The notes under the pieces are model-generated. The model was not told the origin of the DNA. It made no database searches and was given only the letters and a program-made list of their open reading frames with translations. From Turbatrix aceti (taxonomy: Eukaryota > Nematoda > Chromadorea > Rhabditida > Panagrolaimidae), in assembly GCA_963969345.1 (NCBI GenBank), contig OZ017766.1:7936001-8000000 (forward strand): a stretch of 64,000 nucleotides of DNA, in the 5' to 3' direction. Every line of letters begins with the position of its first letter. Position 1 is the stretch's first letter. This document shows, piece by piece, positions 1 to 11,948 of the stretch. The translations under genes and the position numbers were made by a program.

Positions 1-502
1 AAAACGAGTTTTCGCGTTGAGACCATAGGTCCATCGTGAGCTTGTGGTCGGATACCACAAAATTTTGGAACGCGTTTGCATAAGCAAAGGCGGAAATACG
101 AAATCGATATATGCAACACTTCGGGTGAATTAAACTACAATTCGACTCACATCAGTTTTTTATGGAGAATCCGCTAAAAATATTGTATGTATTTTAACGA
201 AATTATAAATAACATTTCTAGCTTGAATGCTCGACTTGAATGATAACTTTGATGATTAGAACATTTTTGACATTTTTATTGCCGAATATTCAGAAACGAG
301 GTAAAATTTGAATTGTAAATTATCTTTTCCCTGTATACGAATAAAATTTGTGAAAAAAATGGACACACCGATATCACGTATCACCAATTTCACATGTAAA
401 AATAATGACACAAATAAAATTCCACCATAAACTGAATTAATTATAAAATATTACCTTCCAATGGTGTCTTCCAGGAACGTGGCATTTCTTCTGATCGGAA
501 AC
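1..502 (+). repeat. 5' flank shared with the third copy of the small secreted-protein family
   Basis: This stretch has no gene. It aligns by eye with the flank at about 51880-52380 and, in reverse, with about 3390-4000. Shared landmarks include the words AAATTTTGGAACGC, ATCGATAT and TAAGATTTGAATTGTAAAT (one base changed here) and an ATATCACGTATC block. The three copies of the downstream gene were therefore duplicated with several hundred bases of upstream DNA, not as coding sequence alone. The similarity is patchy, with small insertions, so the duplications are not brand new. Confidence 0.7.
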
Positions 503-507
503 GCATT

Positions 508-513
508 TATAAG
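508..513 (+). promoter_or_regulatory. TATA box conserved in all three family members
   Basis: TATAAG lies 55 bases upstream of the ATG at 563. The same word occurs 55 bases before the ATG at 52446 and about 56 bases before the minus-strand ATG at 3298. It sits in a conserved block (CGCATTTATAAGG) that also covers the presumed transcription start. Equal spacing in three paralogues supports a functional core promoter. Confidence 0.7.
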
Positions 514-562
514 GTTCGCCATTTGAAATCGTCTTCAGATTGTTTGCCTTTCAGGTTTCACA

Positions 563-925
563 ATGGTTTCTCCCATCGCTGTTCTCGTCCTTTTCACCGT
601 TCTTGCATCTGCATTTGCAGACGACGAACATGAAGACGTATTTGATGTAACTCTAACTGATGCTGAAAAAAAGTATTTGAATGATTCTGTAAACTATGGG
701 CTTCAAAAATATGGTTACTCTACGGATCCCACTGTCACCAGACTTATTAAAGCACAAAAGTCACTATTGCCCAACGGATCTACTACTCCTTCCGTAATAA
801 ATTTCTATCTCACCTATGATACGACTGTAGTCATCGACGGTAGACATACCAAAGCGACCCTGTTAATTGATGTCGCTGAATTCAATTCAGTAGTACGCTT
901 TGTAGAATTATTTAAATTGTCGTGA
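563..925 (+). CDS. Small secreted protein, three-member local family (copy 1)
   Basis: A 120-residue single-exon protein of unrecognised family. Residues 1-19 form a clear signal peptide (basic-free start, then a hydrophobic core ending in ASAFA), so the product is probably secreted. The mature part is about 100 residues without cysteine. It has a conserved central segment (VNYGLQKYGYSTDP) followed by an amphipathic stretch and alternating hydrophobic residues, suggesting one helix packed on beta strands. A cystatin-like fold is possible, but that is only an impression from the helix-then-strands pattern. Paralogues lie at 2930-3298 (minus) and 52446-52814 (plus). This copy is the most diverged, with an acidic DDEHEDVFD mature start. 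A conserved TATA box precedes it and AATAAA lies at 1004-1009. Confidence 0.75.
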   Translation: MVSPIAVLVLFTVLASAFADDEHEDVFDVTLTDAEKKYLNDSVNYGLQKYGYSTDPTVTRLIKAQKSLLPNGSTTPSVINFYLTYDTTVVIDGRHTKATLLIDVAEFNSVVRFVELFKLS

Positions 926-2457
926 AATTTGATGCGAATTCAAAGAACAATTGAAATTTAAAAAGTAAATAGAACTTAGACCCGTGTTGCTTTTTGATTT
1001 GAAAATAAATATTATGTGTCGATTGAGCCATTGTTGTCGATGTTGGCACATACCATCAAATGTTACAGCATACGTTATTCACAAAACAACCGAACAAACC
1101 AACCAAATGTTGTATCGGTTTGGGTTTTGAATTGAATGCTAGACAAATCCGGAAAGAAATGTTGTTGCGCGTTCAAAATTAATGAAGCAAATGACAGTAA
1201 AATTATTCAAAAAAAACGCCCCAGTTTCCCAGGTGAGATACTATACGAACGCCAGACAGGGCGTCACAGCCCCCGCAAACGTCTTGTTCCCAAGCCGATG
1301 CCGGTCGCATAAATGACGGGTTGACTGCGATTGATCCTGGCGGGTCCGTTCCAGCAGTAGACAATTCATACAGGAAAGACAAATTGCCCTTTGTGTCAGC
1401 ACTTGCTGCTATATTTGGGGGAGGAGCATCTTTTCCTAATGAACAATTATTTTCAGTTTATGCATTTCTCCACAACTTGTCAGTTGTGTTGTGTGCGCCA
1501 TGTAGTAGTAAATTGTCATGGTTTAAAATAACAATTACTACTACCACACTATATATGTATTTTATTTTTTACCCTATATATGCCTTACACTATATATGTA
1601 TATACCATTACACTATTTATATATGGATATATTATACGACGGTATAATAATGTGTCGCTTCACAGTTGACATTACGATTGAGCTCGGCACTTCGTAGAGA
1701 TCAAAGTGTATTTAATTTTACCGTTTATCTCGCTGCAGCGGGGGACCGGTAACTTAGACTTACATCATCGATGGAATGTAAATCTATATATGATATTATA
1801 CATAATGACACTATATTATATAATGTAAAAGGTTGGTTGTTTTTTTTATAGTGTTTATTTTGTGTGGAGTAACCATCCACGCAAGGAATTAGGAAAAAAG
1901 GCCGACGCCCTAATTTTTGCACTATCAAATGTTTTGTGTCAGTGTGAAAAAAATTTTAAATTCAATATGTGATTTTTATGCAGCAAATATTTTTTTAAAG
2001 CCTAGAAAATTGTTCATCTTCTGGAATAGCCACCGCAAATATCACGGGAAATGTTCGTAATGATTTTTTTCTGATATTATGAGTAGGTTTCCTATTCGCA
2101 TGCCGTAATAAATATTGGTTTGCTTTATAATGATCTAGAAAATCTCTTTGTCTTTTTGGAATTTACTTTACTATATTGGATGGCGAATTGTGCCAATGTA
2201 ATGCTTCTGAAAAATTTATTATATATCTTTCATCCAACCCCAAACCTCAAATATTGATTTTCAAAGTTGCAATTATCTTCAGGAACGTGATGTCCATACC
2301 CCTCTCGCCAAACAAACAACGCTGCAACTCCATCGACCGTCAACATTTCTTAGTACAAAACTGAGAATGATTAATTCAAACGATTTCTTTTTGATTTTTG
2401 TTGATGAACTGAAAATTAATAAAATAAATATGACACAAATGTTTTGGCTCATAAACA
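926..2457. other. Intergenic spacer between the tail-to-tail copies
   Basis: It holds the polyadenylation signal of the upstream gene (AATAAA, 1004-1009), AT-rich sequence and several short open frames without family resemblance. A slightly GC-richer stretch at 1230-1480 has one open frame but no start codon, signal or homologue I can name. I cannot support a gene here. Confidence 0.5.
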
Positions 2458-2658
2458 TTAAGTGCGCTTTTCTTCACTGCTAAAATCCACCGGGTAAAGG
2501 TGAGGTGGAAATGAAAAATCTTTGAAATGAGTCAGAAGAGCATCGCCGAGGTTTGAAAAATTCTCGACGATTTTTTGTTCATCGCTGGGTTTTTTGTAAA
2601 TGTCAAAAATACGGGTTGAAAGCCGACGGGTTGTCGGTGAGTTTGTTGGTGGTGCCAT
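2458..2658 (-). CDS. Possible 66-residue ORF of unknown function
   Basis: An ATG at 2658 opens 66 codons whose product begins MAPPTNSPTTRRLSTRIFD and has mixed, globular-looking composition, unlike the poly-Lys/Phe/Asn shadows elsewhere in the AT-rich spacer. I do not recognise it. It has no signal peptide, no obvious promoter and no paralogue in the window. It could be a real small gene, one exon of a larger gene or a chance ORF. It lies just downstream of the minus-strand secreted-protein gene. Confidence 0.22.
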   Translation of the reverse strand: MAPPTNSPTTRRLSTRIFDIYKKPSDEQKIVENFSNLGDALLTHFKDFSFPPHLYPVDFSSEEKRT

Positions 2659-2929
2659 TGCATCAATAAATCGATGGCAAATTACAGAAAACGGGAAAAA
2701 AAGAGGTGATTGAATGTAAATTTTTTTATTTTTGCTGCATGTATTTTTGTGTATGCGCAAAAAAATTCTTGTTCACCATAACCAGAATGGATGCGCTCTT
2801 TATGAGCGGTATCTGCGAGATGCGGTTACAACGATAGCTCACATTAACACATCATATTTATTTTCAAATCAAAAAGCAATTTTTACTTTTTGAATTTCAA
2901 TTTTTTAAATCCGTTGTGACAAAAATTGA

Positions 2930-3298
2930 TCACAACTTCCGTAATTCTGCAAATTGTACTACCGTATTGACATTCACAACCGTGACTAACAGGATCACTT
3001 TGGCATCATTACCGTCAGCACCTCCATTGACTTCAGTTGTCTCATAGACGAGGTGGTAGTTTATTATGGATGGAACCATTCGGTTGGGAAATGCTGCGTT
3101 TCGTGCGCTAATGAGTTTGGTGACGGAGGGATCCGTGGAGTAACCATACTTTTGAAGCCCATAGTTTACAGGATTAACCAGTAACCCTTTTTCATTATCA
3201 TTTAGAGTTATCGGGATGAAATCGGTCGATGAATCGCTGTATGCGGATGCAGACGCAAGAACGGTGAAAAGGACGAGAACAGCGATGGGAGAAACCAT
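2930..3298 (-). CDS. Small secreted protein, three-member local family (copy 2)
   Basis: A 122-residue single-exon product with the same signal peptide start (MVSPIAVLVLFTVLASASA) as the copies at 563 and 52446. The open frame continues upstream to 3382, but that part covers the TATA box (CTTATAAA, 3349-3356) and 5' UTR shared with the paralogues, so the ATG at 3298 is chosen. It is closer to the 52446 copy than to the 563 copy: both have the long insertion EVNGGADGNDAK and end VVQFAEL.KL. TTTATT at 2857-2862 is the complement of the poly(A) signal. It faces the 563 copy tail to tail. Function unknown; secretion is inferred from the signal peptide. Confidence 0.78.
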   Translation of the reverse strand: MVSPIAVLVLFTVLASASAYSDSSTDFIPITLNDNEKGLLVNPVNYGLQKYGYSTDPSVTKLISARNAAFPNRMVPSIINYHLVYETTEVNGGADGNDAKVILLVTVVNVNTVVQFAELRKL

Positions 3299-3382
3299 TG
3301 TGAAACCTGAAAGGCAAACAATCTGAAGACGACTTCGAATGTCGAGCCTTATAAATGCGCTTCCAATCAGAAGGAATGCCAC

Positions 3383-4631
3383 GTTGATGTAACTCGGGGG
3401 CGTTTTTTCCTAATTTAAAATTCGATTTACGTGCAAAACTTTATCGCCGTCACATTAACGTGGGAAAGTTCTGAAACATTGAGGGCGTCGTTTCTGAATA
3501 TTCGGCCCTTAATGTTTTAAAAATATTCTGATCATTTCAAGCCCCCGCAGCCACTCAGAAGCATTATGTGTACATCCCAACGCAGTGTGAACACTTGTTT
3601 TTTTTTGTTCTCGAACAAACTCGAACATTTCGTTAATTTTGTTCGAGAAATCGAACGAACGCAAACTTATCCCTGGTGCCATCCCCCAACAGTAAATCTA
3701 AATTTTATTTTTACTATTTATAAAACATAAAAAAACATAAAAACAACAGTAGTTTTACGTGTATGAATGAACACCGTCAAAAGTTAGTAAAGCATTGATT
3801 GCAAAGATAATCAATGATGGAGCCTATGACTCCACCATCTTCTAAACAACGACCAATCATTTGGTGATACGTGATATCATTCTGTCTATTTATTTCTCAA
3901 TTTTATTCATAAACATAGGAAAGAATATTTACAATTCAAATCTTACGCCGTTTTTGAATACTCGTACATCCCAACGAAATCAAACGCTGCCTTATCACAA
4001 TGCCGCTATAGAAAATCGGCTTTAAACATAGCTGCATAACTACCCGTATTATTCTTAATACAAGATTTGCAAAGAGCCACAATAACATCATTGTGATTAT
4101 CGTATGTAGATAAATATAACCTTCAGACAATGTTGAACGTTGGTGCAGGTTTTGCATTTTACAATCACGAAACCACAAAGATCTTCCATTGTAAACAAAA
4201 AATATGATGCATTCGTATGTCTTAATTTTTTATATAATAATTTGACATTATTAAAAAATTAGTTTGCATAATTCAAATCTTACGTTTCTTTTTCATTTTT
4301 TTTGCATTTGTTTTTCATCATTTGGGTCTAAAATTGCGCAACTTAACGTCATTCTTTGTTTTTGTTGCACTTTGAAAAAGTCAAGAGTTTACTCGGATGC
4401 GGAAGGTGCTAATAATTGCGACGAATCGGTTTAACTTTTATCACGTCATTTTTTGGAGGCTAGCTAAGGATTGCACGAACGTTTGTAGGGTGCGTGCGAG
4501 GGTGCGTTTTCTCGGTTACCCAACATTGTGTTATCTTCGTTCCTTTATTTACTACCGCCTTTCACACTACACAACGCTATGTACTTTCATTCACTGTAAA
4601 ATTTTGTGGTGCGTTCAAGTGCAGTGATCCA
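3383..4631. repeat. Duplicated flank and repeat debris upstream of the ABC transporter
   Basis: About 3890-4000 is the reverse complement of the flank near 52110-52270, part of the same segmental duplication. About 3590-3670 carries a fragment of a GTTCG/CGAAC-rich repeat, with words such as CGAGAAATCGAACGAACGC also found at 46110-46140. The rest is AT-rich and I see no gene. The transporter promoter should lie in the last few hundred bases, but no TATA word stands out. Confidence 0.5.
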
Positions 4632-7600
4632 ATGTTGTTTCAAGATTGGATCAAAAATGGCAGTTTCGCCGACGTTCTCTGTGCCAACGGCCTCTTTGTG
4701 CCGGTTTCTGTTAACACGACATTTTCTGAGGCTGTGACGCCGTGTATGGCGTTTGTAGCGTTGCCTTCGGTTGTACTGGCCTCTGCGGTGGCTTGTTTAT
4801 GTTTTTTGCTGATCTACGGTGCGATTGCAAATCGTCCACAGCTTCCAGTCACAAAAGTTGTCGTTGTCAAGTTTGGACTTTTGTTTCTTCTAATTGTTAT
4901 GAACGTTATTGTATTTTATTTTTCTACAAAAGTGCATGACCAGATGGTGGATTCGGATGCCGACAGGATAACTGGCGTTTTCATAGATTTTGTCACTTCG
5001 GTATTGTTTCAATTTTTATTTATAACTGGCAAAAAAATTACTATATAAAAAGATTTTTCATTAAATGTTGCCAAAAAAACTGCATTTTCGATAAAAAATT
5101 TAATGTAAAAATCTTTTGCCTGATGCAAATTTACAAAATTTACTGTTGCGGGAATTCGCATTTTTGTCTTTTTTGATACGATTTTTGGCACCTTGTAACT
5201 AAAAAAAATTCGGAATTTCCAATGTTAGGGTATGAATTGATCGACATGATTTTTAATCGAGAATCTGAGAAAAATATAAAAATATAAGGTTTTCACCTTC
5301 AAAAATGCCGAAGATGACATTTTAAAAAAACTGTCAAATTGACCACATTTTTTTCAATTGCAGATAATGTTTCTGGTTTGTTACTTCCGTTGCTGGCATT
5401 CCGGCGTGATGTCGTCTATTTTCCTACTGCTGACAATGGCAGGAAATGTGCTGGTTGGCATGGTCCAATTCGTTTTTTTGAACCATCAGGACGTTAGTTT
5501 CGGACATTTGATTTTTTTGCACCTGAAAAGTTTTGAAGGACGCGGCAGTTAACTTCGTGGCTGCCAACGTCGGCATCTCCTGTTTGGCATTTGTCTGTTT
5601 TTGCTTCAATGACAGCACTCATCCGTCTTTGAACAATTTTTCAATTTCTAGGGTTCGTTTTTTTTGAGTCATCTGACTTTTATTTCTCAATAAACCACTT
5701 TTAGCCTATTTTTCCTGATCAATTCGCCTCTCCCTTCTCCAAATTGACTTTCAGCTACCTGGGTCCTCTGATCAAAAAATCCTTCGCCGGTCAACTCACT
5801 CTCGATGACATGTATGTACTCGACGACCGAAACGCGACGGATCACCTGAATTCTCAATTTCGAAAGTATACAAAAATCCGGAAATCAGTATTTGGCATTC
5901 CATGGCTCTTTGCGGCGTTGCTCAGAATGACCGGTGTTTATTTGGTGGCTGCTGCATTTTTGACAATTTGCACGGCTTTCAACATGGTGATGGATCCGAT
6001 TGTGCTCAAGCTTATCGTAGACACCGTGTCTTTTGATCAACCCCTCTGGCTCGCGGTCCTGATTGTGGCCGGGAGTGCCGTGCTGACCGTCGCGCGTATT
6101 TTTATCTACACGCGTAGGGACTTGTACAGCGTTCTTGCCTTTACAAACGTTAGAAACGTTCTCGTAAACGCGTTGTACAAAAAGGTAAATTTTGATTTTA
6201 TTTAAAAAAAACTAAAAAAAATGGTTCATTTTTTGAAAAAAATATTTATACATATATATTTTAAATTTAAAATAAATATTAAAATTTAAAAATTACTTTA
6301 AATTTGTTTTTAATCCATTTTCTTTTTTTTAATTTTTAAATAATTTTTAATCGTAAAAAAAATTTTGGAAATTGTTTTTTTTATAAATTTAATTTTAAAA
6401 TTACGATGAATAAAATTTCATTTCTGAATAACTTTTATTTTATGAATTTTTTTAAAATAAAATTGAATTAAAAATACTGTTGTTTTCATTCCAAATATTA
6501 TAATTTTCGCATTTTTGAAATAACGGTATGATTTTTATTATTGTAACAAAATTTATTTATAAATTTACAATAGAAAAAAATTACATTGGAAATTTGCATT
6601 TTCAGATGCTCCGCCTATCGCCGGCGGCCAAGGCTAAATTTCCAATCGGCCAGATCGTAAATCTCGTAACCACAGATGTGGATCGTATTCGATACTTCTG
6701 GTGGACTCTGGCTGAATTTTGCTACGCTCCAACAATGGTATGCACCGGTGCGCACGCATTGATGGTCTTGACACGATTTTTTTTAGTTAATACTATGCTT
6801 CATCGGGTTGTTTTGGACCATCGGTGTCAACGCATTTTACGGTCTCGTTGTGACCGTACTTTTTTCGCCCCTCAACGGCTATCTCGCCAACAAATGGTCC
6901 CAAATCGAAAGCGATCAACTCGAGCACAAAGACAATCGTATGAAACTAATGACTGACGCGCTTTCTGGGATGAAGGTGCTAAAATTGTACGCGTGGGAAG
7001 AGAGCATGGAAGCTCAGATAGAAGCTATTAGAAAAAAGGAAGTTGACCAGATATTACTGGGACACTTTTGCATGGCATCGATGCACTCGAATTACGTTAT
7101 CTGCCCTGTATTGGCTCTCGCCGCGTCTTTTTTCGGTTACGTCGTTATTGAAGGCCGAGATCTAACGCCACAAATTGCTTTCATGACTTTGATGTATTTT
7201 AGCGAACTTCGATACGCTATTTTTGATCTTCCGAATATTGTGAGATTTTGTATTGATTTATGGATTTCGATTCAGAGAGTCGAAAACTTTTTGGAGCAGG
7301 ATGAACTATCCGAGATCAAAAATAATTTGGTTCCAAGTGATTCTGATTTGGTCGTCAAACTTGAAAATGCTTCGTTTTCCTGGAATTTGGATTCTGAACC
7401 TCAGCTGAACAAAATATCGCTTGAAATCCGTCAAGGCGAACTTGTCGGCGTTCTCGGCAGAGTTGGATCTGGGAAATCTTCTTTGCTATCTGCCATTGCC
7501 GGCGAGATGCACATTTTGTCGGAATCAAAAGTGTATATCGCAAAACAATCCATGGTTTACGTCCCTCAAGAAACCTGGATCCAAAACAAGACTCTTCGAG

Positions 7601-10600
7601 AAAATATTACGTTTACAAACGTTTTTGACGAAAACCGATATCGGCAAGTCATCGACGGATGTGCACTTAAATCGGATATTCAGGCTCTAATTGCCGGTGA
7701 TGCGACAGAAATCGGCGAGAAAGGCATCAACCTGAGTGGAGGACAGAAAGCGAGAGTGGCACTTGCAAGAGCTGTTTATCAGGACGCGGATTTCTACCTT
7801 CTGGATGATACTCTGAGCGCAGTGGACGCGCACGTTGGCAGACACATTTTTGATCGGGTTGTTGGGCACGAAGGAATGCTTCGGGGTAAGACGAGACTCT
7901 TTGCACTCAATTCTATTTCGTTGCTGCCACAGTGCGATAGAATTATCGTCATGAAAGGCGAGTTTGACATTAACAAAAAAATTTAAAAATACTATTATAT
8001 TTAGGATTTCGATATCTGACAGCGCTCTCGCAGCGAAAAAAAATTGAAAATGAAATCTTAGTTTGATTTCTGTCATTTTTTGTCAAAACAAACGATCAAT
8101 TTTACCAAAAAAATCGTCAAAAAAACTCGAATTTAAATTGAAAAATTGAAAACGAAGGTAGAATTTTTGAGATTTTTGTAAAAAAAAAATTTAAAAACCG
8201 ATTTTATGTTAGCGCTCTAATGTAAAAAAATAAAAAAACAGATTTTAGTAAAAAAAAATTCATCTAGAAATTTTTTTTTAACAATTTCAAAAAGCAAATT
8301 TCAAAATTTTTCATTTAAAAAAAATCGTTAAAAATATTTCTGAAAAAATATTTTAAGAATTTTAAATTTTGAAAAAAAACATTCTGACTTAGAGTTGAGC
8401 GAGCGATTTTTAAAAAAATGCCAAGTCAGCTTTAAAAAAATTTTTTTTGAATTTAAAAAAAATAAGAAATAAAAATAATTTCAACGACCCTTGTTTCTGC
8501 GTTTCAGACGGAAAAATAGTCGACTGCGGCACGTTTTCGGAGCTTTCTGTAAGCAAACATGAAGTCTTTATGCAGCTCATCATAGAGCTTGAAGTCGAAG
8601 ATGAAGTCGAAAACTCTGAAGTAGAGGAAACTTTTGATGATGTCCCAGATCCAATTGAGCGTACCTTCAGAACCCAAGACCGGGCCCAACATCGCAGCAG
8701 AAACTCCTCTGCCTCGCAGGCCACCTTCGAAGATCTCTTGACCCCCGAACAAATCGACGGCGGTCGACTCATGGACGACGAAGAAACGGAGACTGGCAAC
8801 GCTTCTATCCACCACTTTGCCATCTATTTCCGTGCATTTGGTGTTCTTCGAAGTATTTCATTCTTTGTTGCACTTTTTGGCTTTAGAACTATTTTCGAAA
8901 GTTCTTCTCAACTCTGGATCGCTAATTGGTCTGTAGGAAAGTCTCCGTTTTCGACGACCGCGAGTCTCGGTGTTTTTGTTGGACTTGGCATTGGTGGTAG
9001 CATTTTTACGGTCATCGCATTCGTTGTTTTTGCACTCGGCTCGACCCAAGCAAGCAAGGTCATTCATACCAAAATTCTAAAATCAGTTATGCGTGCACCC
9101 ATGACATTTTTCGATCGAACCCCAGCCGGACGTATTCTCAATCGATTTAGCAAAGACATGGAAAAAGTTGATTCGGATCTTCCAAATGACTTGGACGATA
9201 CTTTTTTCATCATTTTTATGGTCGTTTATTCACTCGTCAGCTCGATTATTGTTTTACCTTCGACAGGAATTCTGTTCATTGTTTTGGTCATTGCATTTTA
9301 TTTTTTGGCTGTAGGAAAAAAATTTTCGAATTTTTTTTTTGTATTACTGAAAACATTTCAGAGATACTACAGTAACGCAAGCGTGCAAATCAGGAGATTG
9401 AACTCAAACACGTGGTCTCGGGTCATGTCGCACCTGCAGGAAAGCTATGGCGGCACCGCGATCATCAGAATCTTCGGCGCAAAAGACGTGTTTCAGCAGA
9501 AAATGATCGACGTCAACGAACGCTCCGTGGAGACCGATCAGGCTTCCAGTGCTATAAATTCGTGGGTTTTAGGAATCCTGAAAAATAATTTATGAAATTT
9601 TAGCCTTATTGGATTTTTTTTCCGCATTTCTTAATTTTTTGAATTTTTTCCGTTTTCTGTTTTTTTTTGTAAAAATTGTAAACTTCAAAAAAAAAGGAAT
9701 TACATTTTTTTTAATTTTGAAATACAAAAAAGTCAAAAAAAATTTATAAAACTTTTTTGAATAAATATTTAGTTTTTTTTAATTTGTCGGAAGTTCTGTT
9801 TTTTGCCAGTTTTGTTAAAAAAAAGAAAAATTTTCTAGATGTTTTTATTTTTGAATTTCAAAAATGTATTCTTTTATTTAAATTTTTTTAAAATTCTTGA
9901 CAACTTTAAAAAGTTGTTTTCAAATAAATGAAAAAAGAAAAAAAAATAGTGAAAAATTTGCAAAAACGCGATTTTTTTACAAAATTTTATAAAACATACA
10001 TTTTCGAGTGTAACGTGGAAAATATATTTTTGTAAATACATTCCAGGTGGATCGCATTGCGACTGGACCTTTTGACCATGCTTGTGGGATGCATGTTCAC
10101 GGGCATCGCCATCTGGTTTGGTCACAATGGATGGATTTCGCACGGCGCCATGGCACTTGTCATTTCTACCAGCACCGTGATGCGTGGAATCCTCGGCAGC
10201 ATCGGAAACCGGACAAAATCAATCGAAACAAATATTGTTTCCATCGAACGCATCGAAGAATACGTCGCCAGCAAGCCTGAAGCTGAGTGGACTTCTGAAA
10301 TTTCTCCGCCTGAAATTTGGCCTGAAACGGGCTCAATTCGCTTCGATGGCATCTGTCTAAAATACCGTAACGACAGTCCTATAATCCTGAAAAACCTCAC
10401 ATTTTCCATATCCTCCGGCGAGAAAATTGGCATCGTGGGCCGCACCGGAGCGGGAAAGACGTCACTGACTATGGCGCTTTTCCGAATAGTTGAACCTACT
10501 TCTGGGACCATTTTTATCGACGACGTTGACTATCGTACATTTGGACTCCACGAGCTGAGACGCGCGCTTACGATTATTCCTCAAGATCCGGTACTATTCT

Positions 10601-11061
10601 GCGGAACACTTCGCTCGAATTTGGACCCCTTTGACGCTTACCTGGATGACAATCTCTGGGAAGCGATCGATCGCGCTCATCTCCGAACCTTTGTTGACCA
10701 ATTTCCCGACGGCCTGCAACACAAAATTTCCGAAAGCGGATCGAATCTTTCAGTCGGTCAACGACAACTTGTCTGCCTTGCACGAGCAATTCTAAGACGA
10801 AAAACAAGGATTCTGGTCCTCGATGAAGCTACTGCTTCGGTCGATGTTAAAACGGATCAGCTGATTCAGGAATCTGTCCGCACGCAATTTGCGTCGTGCA
10901 CAGTTCTTACCATTGCTCATCGCCTGAACACGATCATGGATTATACCAGGGTCCTCGTCATGGACGAAGGACGTGTTAGGGAATTTGACACTCCTCATGC
11001 GTTGCTCGCAGACCGGAACAGTCAGTTTAGGGCTATGGCTGAACAGGCTGGAGTCGTCTGA
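4632..11061 (+). CDS. MRP-type ABC transporter (ABCC family), nine exons
   Basis: Full-length ATP-driven exporter of conjugated organic anions, expected in the plasma membrane. Exons read as 4632-5000, 5364-5492, 5539-5652, 5705-6184, 6606-6737, 6787-7957, 8508-9310, 9362-9561 and 10047-11061; phases match at every junction and give about 1,470 residues, the usual MRP length. The order is TMD0 (first three exons), L0 linker ending KLTFSYLGPLI, six-helix domain, NBD1, second membrane domain, NBD2. NBD1 has Walker A GRVGSGKSS, signature LSGGQ and YLLDDT. NBD2 has GRTGAGKTS, LSVGQRQ, LVLDEATASVD and switch histidine AHRLNTIMD. The NBD1 switch histidine (family VTHGIS) is Asn here (ALNSIS). Intron 6 (7958-8507) appears to be GC–AG. 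Introns of 46, 49 and 51 nt coexist with introns above 350 nt. Boundaries of the first three exons are less certain than the rest. Confidence 0.93.
5090..5363 (+). repeat. Half-copy of a dispersed palindromic repeat in the transporter's first intron
   Basis: The sequence resembles one arm of the palindromic element at 25905-26517 and the flanks at 48470-48620: TTTTTGGCAC, then AATTTCCAATGTTAGGGTAT, then a GATCGACATGATTTTTAATC word, then AATCTGA and AAAAATATAAAAAT, in the same order. No matching second arm is seen here, so it is a decayed or solo half-element inside intron 1. Confidence 0.6.
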
Positions 11062-11419
11062 TTTACGGGAACATGGTTGATTTACTGATGTAAATATTAA
11101 TATTTACATATTACATCAGCAGCGGAAAACTCTGGAATTGTTTCAAAATTGTTGGAAACGTTGGCAAAAGTGTTGAAAAGTTTGTCCATAATTCAAACAA
11201 ACCGCTTTATTTTGAAATTATGTACCTGTATGAAAATAAATTTCCGCTTTGTGATACAAGTTTTTTGTGATACAAGTTGGCATTTTTGTGCCAATACAAA
11301 TATACAATTTTTGCGGTTGCAATCACCTTCCCCGTTTCCAAAGATGCCTCTATGTATCAAACTTTGTACAAAACATGGGTTTATTACAGTAATATTTATC
11401 TTTGAAAAACAAACAATCA
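11062..11419. other. Short intergenic region between convergent genes
   Basis: It lies between the transporter stop and the stop of the minus-strand secreted-protein gene. An imperfect dyad (TTGATTTACTGATGTAAATATTAA, then TTTACATATTACATCAGC; 11075-11120) and the complement of an AATAAA (TTTATT near 11380) are present. The whole stretch is mirrored at 14185-14531. Confidence 0.5.
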
Positions 11420-11948
11420 TTACAGCTCAACAGTGAAGGTTTCGACTGTCGAAACAGGTTCATTGTAGCAACAAATAGAAGGCATGGCATTCAATGGAAT
11501 AATGCCTTCTTTTGTCCATTTCAAGATACCTCTCTGAAAGTATTCACATGAAAAACTACTATCAGTAAAATGTAAAACTTACGAAAACACTTGTTCCACA
11601 GGTTGTATAGTATGTACCATAGTTGCAGAGTACGCCTTCAAAATGTATGTCGAAAACATTATAATGAATACCTTGGGCTTCGTCAATGCATTCTATTTCA
11701 TTATCCAGCTGTATAAAGCGGAATGTTTTGAACTTTGGATTTTTCTTGATGAAAAGCGTTGCTACCTGCTCAGCAAATTCGATGTTCATTGTCTGCGGAT
11801 CCGACGGAGCAAACTGTAGGGGGATGTCGCAGTCGCCGGATTCTAATGGTATAGTTGGCGGAGGAAATTCGCTTACTTCCGAAGACGCCGACGTCACCAG
11901 ATTGAGCACAACACAGAGAAGACAAATCACCGCAACCGTCTTCCCCAT
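11420..11948 (-). CDS. Cysteine-containing small secreted protein (left fold-back copy)
   Basis: Two exons, 11948-11583 and 11533-11420, joined by a 49-nt intron (donor GTAAGT, acceptor TTTCAG) give 159 residues. A signal peptide (MGKTVAVICLLCVVLNLVTS) is followed by a mature part with CDIPLQ, an amphipathic FAEQVATLF segment, ECID, YNVFDIHFEG, LCNYGTYYTTC and, in exon 2, ICCYNEPV. It is therefore a secreted, probably disulfide-bonded protein. The helix-strand-strand order with paired cysteines recalls cystatin or cathelicidin-like domains, but this is structural guesswork and no inhibitory motif is visible. The near-identical mate is at 13653-14184; they differ mainly at the start of exon 2 (GILKWTKEGI here, GFLKLENRHI there). 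Confidence 0.78.

Noticed and set aside
1321..1647. 108-codon frame in the spacer after the first gene
   Set aside because: No ATG at its start, and the second half is a translation of TATATA-like low-complexity DNA.
3299..3382. 28-codon N-terminal extension of the small secreted protein (upstream in-frame ATG)
   Set aside because: It spans the TATA box and 5' UTR conserved in the other two paralogues and would bury the signal peptide.
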